A DNA stretch of 64,000 bases from Beroe forskalii (Eukaryota > Ctenophora > Nuda > Beroida > Beroidae). Under the pieces are notes generated by a model. The model saw only the letters and a program-made list of their open reading frames with translations, did not search any database and was not told where the DNA came from. Every line of letters begins with the position of its first letter. Position 1 is the first letter of the stretch. Made by a program: the position numbers and the translations under genes. Where the stretch lies: contig WFMF01000397.1 of the NCBI GenBank assembly GCA_011033025.1, positions 62,001 through 126,000 on the forward strand, read 5' to 3'. Shown here in pieces: positions 23,701-35,700 of the stretch.

Positions 23701-26700
23701 CTGCTCAAGGAACCTGCCCAAACCGATCTTGAAGCTTTCAAGTGAAATCAGTTGTGAGACGTCATGCGGCAAGATATTCCAAAGCTGAGCTGCTTTAACA
23801 CCAAAAGAACTGTCATAGTCACTACGAACAGATAGCTGGGCTTTGGTGTTGATCTTTGGGATAGTTGCCTTGACCCCAAGCCGAGGATGGTGCTTGAACT
23901 GCATTTGTACATCATTTGGGGCATGTCTGTTGATTATCTTCCATACTTGGATGATGCAGTATCTCTCTCGCCGGCGCTGAAGTGACATCAATTTGAGCTT
24001 CTTAAGTCGGTCCCAATAGCTCATGTCTGATAATCCAGATATTTTACGGACAAAGCATCGCTGAACATTTTCGAGCTTCTGAATGTCTGATATCTTAACA
24101 GGATTCCAAACAGGGCAACAGTATTCGAGTCTGGAACGAACCATAGACTTATATAGAGTGAGCATGACAACAGGAGATCGATCAGCGAAGGCACTGAGAA
24201 CCCAGGATGCCATTTTACGAGCACCTTGTGTAATTTGTTCGATATGGGGTGACCATGATCTATCACTTGAAACAAGGACTCCCAGATCCCTGACCGTCTC
24301 TTTCAGTTCTATAACGTGTCCTTTTGGCGTTTTGTAGTGGAAATTCTCCAAATAGAATGGGAGCTGCCTTAAATAGTAAGAACTATTAAGTGGATAGTTT
24401 AGGAGCTGAAACTTGTCTTCATGAAGCTCCATGTTGTTGATGGTAGACCAATCAATAACAGTAACACTAGTACAAAGGTCTTCTTGTATGGTGCTTTCTA
24501 TCCCAACGACTTGAGATATAAGCTTGGTGTCGTCAGCAAAGCACAGTCCTTTACAGTTTTTAAGAGTAGGAATAAGGTCATTTATGTAAAGGAGGAACAG
24601 TATAGGCCCCAAAACTGTACCTTGTGGCACTCCACTGATCACAGGTTGGGCCGATGACAGAGCCCCTTCCACCTGAACAGTCTGAGTGCGGTTAGTGAGG
24701 AACTGTTCGATCCAGGACAATACCTTTCCCCCGATGCCATAACGCTTCAGTTTCTCGAGCAAGACTTGGTGGTCGACTTTATCAAAAGCCTTGGAGTAGT
24801 CCAGGTATATGACATCTACTTCATCATTGCTGTTGAGACAGCTGTAGATGAATTCTATGTGACTAAGCAGCTGGGTCAGGCAACTGCGCTTTTTCCTGAA
24901 CCCATGCTGGTTGTTGCTTATCAAATTTGCCTCTTCAAGATAGGTTTATGGCATCGTTCATTACAGCGGCCAATGCATTAACAAAACAGTCTAATTGAGT
25001 GACAATTGAGCTAAGGAATATCTGATTAGATTGAAATTATAGCTATAAATGCTATCAAAACACGTTGGTATCAATTTGTAATGTTCACGATACAAAATAA
25101 GGAATGCTGGTACTCCTTCTAGCCTATACATCATCACAAGGACCCCAAGAAAAATAATAATTTCAATCGCATTCATTCCCTTTTCGCACTGATCTTTCCA
25201 GATTCGGATCAGAAGTTGAACGCCATCAACCATATTGCGTGTATGATGCAAGTGTGTACATATAAGTCATTATACTATTACTCTATTAGAATACACTGAG
25301 GTGATTATGATGTGCTCACCCATCGATATCATTCTGCAGCCGTGTCGTCTTTCAAAATTGAATTACGATTCACCCTGCGTGCCAAAAGTTCGACTGGAAA
25401 ATATGCATATGGAGCCCAGAGCGTCTCTGGGATTTTTTCAAGGTCAAATATTCGACTCGAATATTCTAGTCGAATATATCAATATGGAACAAGGGTGTAA
25501 CATGTTTAACGTGTTTAATACGTTAAAAAACTCAACCAATAGCAACGGGATCGATTTCACATAACACCACTCACTTATGGTGTACCTGTAATGTATACTT
25601 AGACCCATTGTGTACTACTTCGTGTCAAACAGATTATTGTTATGACGTTCCAGAGTGTTTGTTTATCGTATGGGGCCTTTGAAATTATTGCAATTCTACC
25701 GATTGCCCCTGCTTGTTGATTGCTTATCATATTGGATAGTGCTGATCAAGTTTTATGTAGATGTTTGGTTGGTGCCTTCCTAGTGAGCCGGTGTTGGATT
25801 ATTGATTTAGTGTACGAAAGTCAAAATTGCTCATTCTGTTCGAATTTCCGTCGTACAATCGTTGAAACCTCCCAAATCGTTTAGATATTGTGAAAACATC
25901 CTCGAATGAACAGAGCTCCAGGAATAACCATCAGAACGTTAGCACGTGTTTATAGTAGCTCTCATAGCAGGAACAATAGCAGCAAAAGTAAAGGTGAGTA
26001 AAGGGCACCGGGCTTATTTCATTGCATATTAACGAGAAACTTCACTGAGTTGACAGTGAAATTCGGATTCGATTTAAGATTTAAATCTCTTCTTGCGTGA
26101 GTTAAGGCTTCTGACAGTTCGATTATCACGAGAGTTTTACATCTGGAATTCTCGTATGAGTCAGCATTTCTAACTTCCATTCCTAACCCCCTTGTTTGCT
26201 CCCCAGGTTGAGTGTGATAACCTAGCTGAGCAGTGCTTCCCGGGACTAAACTTCACAGAACCAGTTGACGTGGTCTACACATGGGTCAACGGATCCGACC
26301 CTGCATGGCAGCAATCCTTCAACCTTCACAAACACCTCACTCGGCTGCGTCTCACCAAGTCAAACGACGGCTTCCATCGGTTCTGGGATAATGACGAACT
26401 CAAACACTCCCTGAGATCGGTGTACAAACACGCGCCCTGGGTACGGCGGGTGTTTATCCTGACAGCAGGACAAACCCCACGCTGGTTGGACGACAGCTAC
26501 TCACGCGTTAGCGTGATCCCTCACGCAGCCGTCTTCAAAAACACCTCCCACCTGCCCACCTTCAATTCAGCAGCCATTGAGACCAACCTCCACCGGATTC
26601 CAGGGCTCTCCGAGCACTTCATCTACTTCAACGATGACGTGTTCCTGGGACGCGATGTGACACCTCAGGTAGCAAACGATCGGTTACCATTTCTCAATGA

Positions 26701-29700
26701 ATCCGGTTACGGTAACTCTTTCGGTTGGCTAAAGACGCCCGGTAAACCGGTATTTCGGATGTGGTTCGGTTAACCCACCGTTTCCTAACCTCAGGACTGG
26801 GTCACGTCAGACGGACGGTACAAGATCTTCACGGCAGCCCTACCGGAACCTAAGCGGGAAGTGGTGGGGGATGCTTTGGTGGTAAGCAGAGACGCATAAA
26901 ATTTGAAAACGCCAGTTTTATGCTCTTCTTCGATTTCCGATTTCCACAAAACTTGATAATATTGTGCACGTTGATGACATTAAGTGAATTGCCAAAAAGT
27001 TTAGCAGAATCTCACTTTATCCCAATTTAATAAGCAGTTCAATTTTCGCCACTTCGTCCTTAACGTCTCTACTAGGTGGAGGTATCCGGGAAGAAGAGTG
27101 ACAATGTGGCAGAGGAGTCCCGGAGGTTCGTGAACCGAGTGTATGATGCGGAGTACGGGAGGGGGAGCAGGGAAGCCATCCCTCACATGCCACATTTCAT
27201 GAGCAGGAGTGTACTCGAGAACTTGCAACAGAGGTGAGTCAGTAGGGGGTCACCAGGGGGGGGGGGTCATCAGGGGGGTCAATAGGGGTACACCGGGTGT
27301 ATGATGAGGAGTACGGGAGGGGAAGCAGGGATGCCATCCCGCACATGCCACATTTCATGAGCAGGAGTGTACTCGAGAACTTGCAGAGCAGGTTAGTCTG
27401 TAGGGGGTCACTAGGGGGGTCACTAGAGGGTCATCAGGGGGACACTGGGTGTATGATGCGGAGTATGGGAGGGGGAGCCGGGATGCCATCCCTCTCATGC
27501 CACACTTCATGAGCAAGACTCAAGAGTGTATTCGAGAACTTGCGAAGCAGGTTAGACGCATGGGCATTAAGTCGCTATCTTTACATTTCAAATATTTATC
27601 GATTAGATTTATAGTAACAAAATTGGATGATGACCGATGAAAACCACTCTGTTCTCCAAATTACACTCATGATATGATGCTACCCGAGTTAAGATGAAAC
27701 TATTGCAGGTTTCCGAAGGAGTTCAGCGAAACATCGTCTCACAAATTCAGATCACCGCAGGACATGCAGTATCCTTTCTCGTACTACTACTTCATACAAC
27801 ATGAGAAGAAAAGACCCACACAAGTGGAGTTTCTCAGTCTTTTCGACAAAAACAACGACGAATCATTCGATTTTGAGGAACTTCACACTCTAACGAAATC
27901 TTTGATTTCTCCCAGTCATAATCCAGGCAATCCGACAAAGATTTGGCTGGGTTACGAAAAGTGTATCCAAAAGAACCACGTTACTGCACTAAACCCAGAT
28001 CTTCTTTCTCAGTGCAGTGGCATAAGGAAAATAATCGAGAACTCATTGTCGACTATCAAAATACCGAGATTTGCCCATGAAATTGTCACAGACAGATCAG
28101 ATATTAACTATGTTGATATCAAAGGTTCATATAAAGACGTATCAGCTCGATTGGACCGATTGGTGAAGTCTCCGACTAAGTTCGTATGTCTGAATGATGG
28201 TTTGAAACACTCCGCAACGTCCTCAGAAGGGGAGATATTGAGAAAGTACGCTCAGACATTACATCAGCTCTACCCCGAGCAAAGCCCATTTGAAGTGCCA
28301 TCAGGGAACACCAGATACTATAACAATACGACATCATGGCTCATGGTGGTGTTAACTTTAGGTTTATTGCTGTCTTTGAGGAAATTCAGTCGATATTTAG
28401 TGGGTGGGCCTGGGTTTAGATATACTGTAGCGAAAGTGTGCCCCACGGTTTATTACAGCTATCAGAATTTGAAATATTAAATCTTTGTAATTCCGATACT
28501 CAGTCTATGATAAAACTTTGCATGCTCCCAGTACCACAATAATTGTTTACATCATTTGTTATTATATGAAGATTTACCGTTCAAAAGGGGTATATTATTT
28601 AAACAATTTCTAGTAAGTTACCATATGTTTCAAAAGACAATTTACCGCATCAGACGCATACCTGGACTCTGGAGTAGCATACCATTTCACAAGACAATCT
28701 ACTTCAAAAGACAGTCAATATACAGGAAGAGACGCATACCTGCAAGACGCTGACTTTGTCGGTTAGCTCCCGGTTGGTTGCTTTCATCGGTTTCACTTGC
28801 TTTTCCGTAACGGCAATTTGCTGTTTGAGCAGTGAGTTGAGACTGTTCATCTTGTTGACTGACTCCATCAACTGATTGACTTTCTCAGTCAGGGCTTGGG
28901 ATTCCTCCACTTTCTTCAGCATGTCCTGGAATGTGGAATGTTTTGGGAGAGAGTTCATTTCACTGTACAAAAATCACTTATTCAATGTATACTAGATACC
29001 TAAACTTAAGACTTCACTGCGCGTACAAAAACTACGTTCTTTCAATTTTTAATTATCACGAGATGTTCAGTTCACATCATTATTTATGTGAATATCGGGA
29101 TCTTGTAATGTCATTTGTAGAAGTTCTTATTTCTGTATCATATAAGTCCTGAAATGAACTGCACTTTGTAAATTAATTAAAGCTGCCTCTTGTTCCCAGC
29201 TGTTTCACTGAGATCCAGCCACAAGATTATGATTGGAAACGTCACGTGACAAATGTTACAGCTCGAAACAATCAGGAATTAGTAGCCATATGTTGTGGGC
29301 TTTAGGGTAAAGCACCTGCTTTTATCCTATCTTAGGAAGCAATCATTAAGATTAAACCTAAGTGACGAATCAAGTGTGGTTTGTTCAGCAGGAGCGTTTT
29401 ATCAAGTGGATCGATTTTTACGGTGTACTGTACTTAGATTTGCTGGTTTTTTGATCATATACTTGGAGACATCAGCACGATGGTTTTAGGACGGATTTCC
29501 AAAATACTTCATCGAATGTATTAGGGCTCAAGATAAAATTTCCAAAATCGCTCTGAAAGTAAGTTCGCTATATTTTGCACAGATAACAAAAAACCGAGTC
29601 TTGTAAAATATCCTCAGAATGTTGTCAGCCTATTAATAGATTAACTTGGCATGTCAGCTACACCACCAAATACCTGGTGTTGTTCCAGCGACATGATGGA

Positions 29701-32700
29701 AGAGTGGGATTTGCTCCTCTCTTCTTCCAGCGTCTTACGACTCTCTTCCATCTGCTTCTCCAGGAAGGCACACCGGTTCTTGTACCTCACTGCTTCGCTG
29801 TCTGTTACTTCCATCTTAGTAGAGAGGATGTCCTTTTCACGGCGAACGTATCTAGGGTTTTTAGTTTCATGTGATTTTGAAATTAATCGATTAAGGTGCC
29901 CGGACAAGAAACCGCCTTATAAAGCTCCAATACAGAACTTAAATCGTACGTCAGGGAAAATTGTGCGACAAACGGTTACGTTGTATGAATATGAGTGGCC
30001 CAACAATCCCAACGCACAATTTGAGCTCTTAGGCGAAGTTATTTCCGGGCGGTTTTGTGTCGACAATTATTCATTTGTAGTTTTGTCTTAGGTCTGTGTC
30101 TGTATTTGCTACAATGTGCCTTTATTCAGACTGTCAAAATTTTGAATCAGACAGTTGATCGAATCAGACTATTCGATCAGTAGAACGCACCTAATTATTT
30201 CCCACAACTCTTCGGTGGATTTGTCCTCGACAGCCTCGCTACTTTCTTTCAGCGGCTGTTCACTCGCTAGTGCTTTCTGCAGCTCGACAACATCTGATAG
30301 AGGGGGGAATTTAATAAATGCTCTGTCACAGAATCAAGAATAATCATTGACGTCATCGTCACTACAGTGGTAGATTTGCGTTTGTTGACGGGCAGAATGG
30401 TAGACGCCTATTATCAACATTGCGAATTGGACAATCCATCCAGACACAGATAATCAACGTATTGCCCTAAATGCCAGATACCCCTCATTCAATCATCTTA
30501 CAACTTCGAGACCAACTTGAGACCACTGATTATATGTTGTTAACATCATCGTCACTACAGTGATAGATTTGTTTATGTGCATGGGGAGAATAGCAGTATG
30601 TGATCTGGTTAAACAAATCGCAGACTGCCCTCATTCAATCAATAATCATTCACAATCCTAATACCAACTTAACATCAACTTGTGACCACTGACTAATAGA
30701 CAGTGGTCACAAGTCAGTGACTATATGTTGCACTCCATTGAGTGACTTCGACAACATCTTTGCTAAGGGAAGCTAGTTGGGAATGTAGCAAAACATTCTG
30801 TTGGTCCAGGTCTTCAGTTCTTTCTTTCAGCGTGTCTCGGTCTTGCTGCAAACCCACCTTCTCCGTGTACCAAACCTTGGATTCTTCCTCCAGTTTCAAC
30901 TCTGGAGAGGGAGGAGTGATAACAGCTGCTCACGGCTAAGAATTTATTTTTACAAAGAATTAATTTTATCAACAAAACCCGCGAAATTTACAGAATTCCT
31001 CCTTAAATTCTACAAAACTAGAATAAAAACGTCCGTGCGCTAAATTCCTTACTAAGACATATTCGCTATGCGCGGTACGTCTATGGCAGAAAACTGTGTG
31101 ACCGTCCCACAATGTCACTTTAGTACCCGTAAATCAAGCAGGATTAGGGTCTAACATTGCATACGACCCTTCATGGATAAGTTTCAAGCTACCCTCGAAG
31201 CGTTTAATTTCAACAATCTGCAAAAGAGCATCTTCCCAGACTAAGGTTTATGTCACATCTATAGAGAAACGCACTCAACAACGCCTCTAAAGCGTAACTG
31301 TATTTTAGATCTGTACACATGAATGCAATGTGCATGGAGCGAAGTGACACGTTCGTTTTGAGTTAAGTTTCTGAGGGGCAATGACCATTGACCCCAGAAG
31401 ATAACTCTGTGGAGTTGGAGATAACTGCGGTGTTGGGTTTTCCATTCAGAAATGGCAAGCTGAAGCTTATTCCAGGAAAATTTCATAAGACTGACATTCG
31501 ATAGAATGTCATAGGCATATTTGGAACCAGTAGTAAAGTGTGATGCAATGTTTAAATGAGCGAGACGTGGCTAGACGAACTGGTATGGGGACATTCAGTA
31601 TGGCTTACAGTTACTGATATGCGAGATTTACTGGTATGAAATGAAGTCTGACAAGCTGACATTATGGAGCCTGAGGTGTCAAAAGCACGTAGCAGTATGT
31701 AGTCTGACGTAGAAGTGTCACGTAATTCTGTTTCATTTCGTAGTGGTTTAAAAAGTTTTTTCAGTAGTGTTGTTAGTTGCTACTTTTAAAAGGGACTGCT
31801 TAACTTCACTTTTACAGCTGCATACAGGCATATTTTGCTCGCCTACGCGCTTAATAGTGCAATTTAATGTGGCCGGTTGATAATGCTCAGTGCATTGATG
31901 TGCCTTAGGCAGTTCAGTTAGTTCAAGGGTTGGCTGGTTTCTTAAAAGCCACGTCAAGGGGCCAGTATTTGAATACAATCATATTGTTATTAGGATTGTG
32001 CAACAGTTCGATACAATCAAATCAGTTTTAACTCTGCACTACTTTTAGCCGACATCAGTTCGCCCACTTGCTCCTGATAGGCCACAGCTTTCTGCGTCAA
32101 GTCTGACACCTTGCCCTCCAACGTCTCAATAGATCCTTTGTGTTCCGCGATACTGTGAAATGTTAAATTGCCGTCATAAGACTTGATTTGAAAACCCAAG
32201 ACTCAAGTCTCAAACTTGATAAAAATAAAATTATGGGGCGTCAGCATTGCTTCGAAAGGACCATCAAAGGTTACTTGACATTTGCCACAACGTGCATCAC
32301 AGATTGTATAACACAACACCTTTCCCCGTTTCCTGACTCAGTTGCGAATACTTGAAGTGTTTTACCTAGTTTGAGCATCTTCGTAGAGAGCATTGAGTTT
32401 GTTGAACTGCGCGCGGATGTCGTGTTCCAGGGATATAGCGGACTCTTCCTTCTGTCTGGCTTCCTCTAGTTGATGCTGAGTCTTGGTGAGAGCAGCACTT
32501 AGTTCCCTCAACTCCGCTGAACCTGTGAAAACAGAATATCAATCATTATTCACTATTCAGGTATTGATACACCGGAAAACCCATCAAGAGGTTTTACCGA
32601 AACAAATTAAAGACCAAACGACAGAATTACAGAATTTGTTCTGAATTAGATAACGAATCTTGAGATAGTGATGGGTTGGAGCACATATTTCGTTTCACAG

Positions 32701-35700
32701 AAAGTCCCAACAACTCTCCAAGTAACAACTTTAGTCGTATTATAGTATTATGAATTATTCCGTGATTTCACTGAATAAAAGCGTTTCCAATGAAAGTTAA
32801 ATCCTCATAAAAGTTCCAGCAAAATGTCACATTCCAATATTTAATTGTTCTTCAGTCCATCTTCATTGAGCGCAGTCAGCAATTGATTCTTAGAAAAACT
32901 AGGACCATGCTCAAACTTGGCCAAAGCTTTCCCTTTTAATTTACTGCCAAATTCTACGATTGTCTTGAATAATATTAATGACAATATTCATTGCTACTCG
33001 TTCATCTGACAGCTCAAGCAAGTAATGAATTAGCGCGTGGGGAGACGAGCCGTTCCTCACACGTATCATACCATCTAGTTGATGCAACGTGGAGTGAAGA
33101 TGATAACATTAGGGCGCTAATGGGCACATGGCAGAAGTTACAAAAGTGCGAACAATTTAGGGAAATTATTCGTATTATCATCTACGGCATCTTTTCCTAG
33201 AAACTTGAAGTTTTGAGTGCCGCAATGCCAATTTTATCGATAAAATACGACACATATAACTGTCACATATTTCATTATTTTCTTTATTGGATTGCGTGTT
33301 CAAGTCCCTATTCACCCGCACGTATGTCATTCCACAACCTGTGTAGCCCAATGTAGAACGTGTATTTATATAACATCCTGTTGCTAATTGGTGTGTCAAA
33401 AACCCAACTGTTGAGCTGCTACAGCTGCAGCTTTATAATAGAAGTGTCGAATGTTAGGAATGCACAGTACGTGTCACATAAAAATTGGATACACATGCAC
33501 TTCACCATCATCAATTCCCCATTAAATCTTATGATAATAACATCATTTTCACCGCATATTTCCCCCGCACGTGCAGCACATATTGTTACGTTGCCCTGAT
33601 ACTCTGATATAGCATCAGATCTCCCCACGAGCTCCCTACCTTTGGTCTGGTGCTGCCCCAGCCTTGCCGCGCCTCGTTGACACACATTATATATTATATT
33701 TAAATTGTCAGATCTCAACCAATTCCTACCTTTGCTCTGGTGTTGCTCCAGCTCCGCTTGCAAACTCTGCCTCGCCTCGTTAGCTGTCTTCAGCTTCTCC
33801 GTCAGAGTGGCGATCTCCTCCCAGTTCTGAGATATCAGTTCCTCCGACGCGCTCTTCACGGACTGCTCGCTCTGACTTAGCTCCCGCAGTGCTAGCTCGT
33901 GCGCTTCGCTAATCTCTTTGTACTAAGAGGGGTAAATGAGTGTTAATTGTTTTTTAAATTACCACGAATAAAACGTCAAAGTATGACGTCAGAGAATTAG
34001 AAATTGTTAACGTTTTAATGGGTTTGACGTACCATGTTCACATATGGTATATCGGAAGTAATGAAACGTAATTGGTTTTCGATATTTCGCTATAAATGTT
34101 CTACCTTAATACTTTGTCGTTTTATTCGTCGAAAAATTAGCTAAGAATGTTAAATTCAATGTTTTTAATTGTTTTAATTCGAAAGCAAATTAATTAGCGA
34201 AGGTGAGCTCCGTTTTCCGGGTACAAGGTGGTTTCATGTTTAGATGTTCTCTTGAGGCATGTCACGTGACATGCACATTATACCACGTGGTCACAAGGTT
34301 AATTTAGCGTACAGTTACGCAGTTGGTGTCATTTGAAACCTGTTCGTTATATTATGTTTTATATCAAACCGTTTTATAGTAAAACCACTTTAAACCCATT
34401 GAATTTTAAATGCAATATGCAAGGTGTATCATGTACCGAAAAGAATAGTTTCGCTTTCGTGGGAATTTTCGTTAATATATAACCGAGAAATTTATATCGT
34501 TCAAGAAAACGTGTTTCATGTAAAAAGATATATAATGAACAAGGCGTACCATATGCGAATTATGAAACCAGTCTCACTAAGAGTGTCTCCTTGGAGCCAG
34601 CAGGCCCCACCTTACCTCCATATAGTCTAGCTACCTTCCTACCACCAACATAATTTATTGTAACCAGTTTCGTTTTGCTTAGGAGTGAGGAAGGCAAAGA
34701 GCAACTAGAACTCTTCCTTTCATGTGTTCTCCGAGCATTCTTCCCTCACTCAAAATTTCTTAAATTTGATGAAAATATACAAAAATTTGTGCTGTGGACG
34801 CTGTTATAGCCACCTACATCGCCTCTTTCACCTGTTGAGCGTGTTGTTTAGCGAGGACCACTTGGGATTGCAGACTTTCCTCCCGGGCAGTCAACTCTAT
34901 GATCTTGTGCTGCAAGTCCGTTATCTTAGCTGTCTGCTCCTTCAGCCGTGAGGCTTGCACTGATATAGTCTCATCCGTCTCTGGAAGATTAGGAATTCTT
35001 CTTAGGAGATGTTTAAACGATTTACTGATATACGACAGCAATTTTCATCAGAAGCTTTCGAAAATCCTGTGATTATCGTCGTCAGCTCTAATTTTATTAG
35101 AGCTGATAAGGCATGGATGAATTACGTATTGATGGTATTTTATCTTGATTAATTCGGAATTCCCAATTCCCATCACCAAGATAGATTTCGTGAATACTGA
35201 AACCAGGCATTGGGATTTGGGATTTGGGAAATGGGAATGGACCAAGGTTAGTCTCATTGCTATGGCTTGTGAGACACAGCAATATCGGAAGAGCATAATA
35301 TATCCTACTATTTAAAATAGTTTGCGACATTGTCTCGAAAGGCTCGGAAAAATGCACATAACCTGCATGTCAACAGGAACATTTCCGAGACAGTGTTTGT
35401 ATAGAATCCCATAATGCCGACTAGTAAATCGTTCTGTTTCTGGGGCATGTCTTAGTTGGCCACACAATCGAAATAAAAGCGTTTTACGTTTACTAATTCT
35501 TAACCGGGAAAAACATAGACCGATAGAATTTTATTTTTCTGGGAAAAATTCCTTTAACAGTTCTAAGAACAGCAATTGAGTGCATGCAGAAATTTTCATG
35601 AAAAGCATTCTAATAATCTAACGTCATCGTTTTTCATCCGATTAAAACTTTAAAAGCGAGATTAAAATACTAATATAATCACCACGAAGTCATGAAATCG

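Noticed and set aside
34814..34831. Extension of TPR exon 13 to an ATGTAGGT donor
   Set aside because: That end gives phase 2 or a TAG; the GTGAAA donor at 34,831 gives the phase 0 needed by exon 14, in both duplicated copies.
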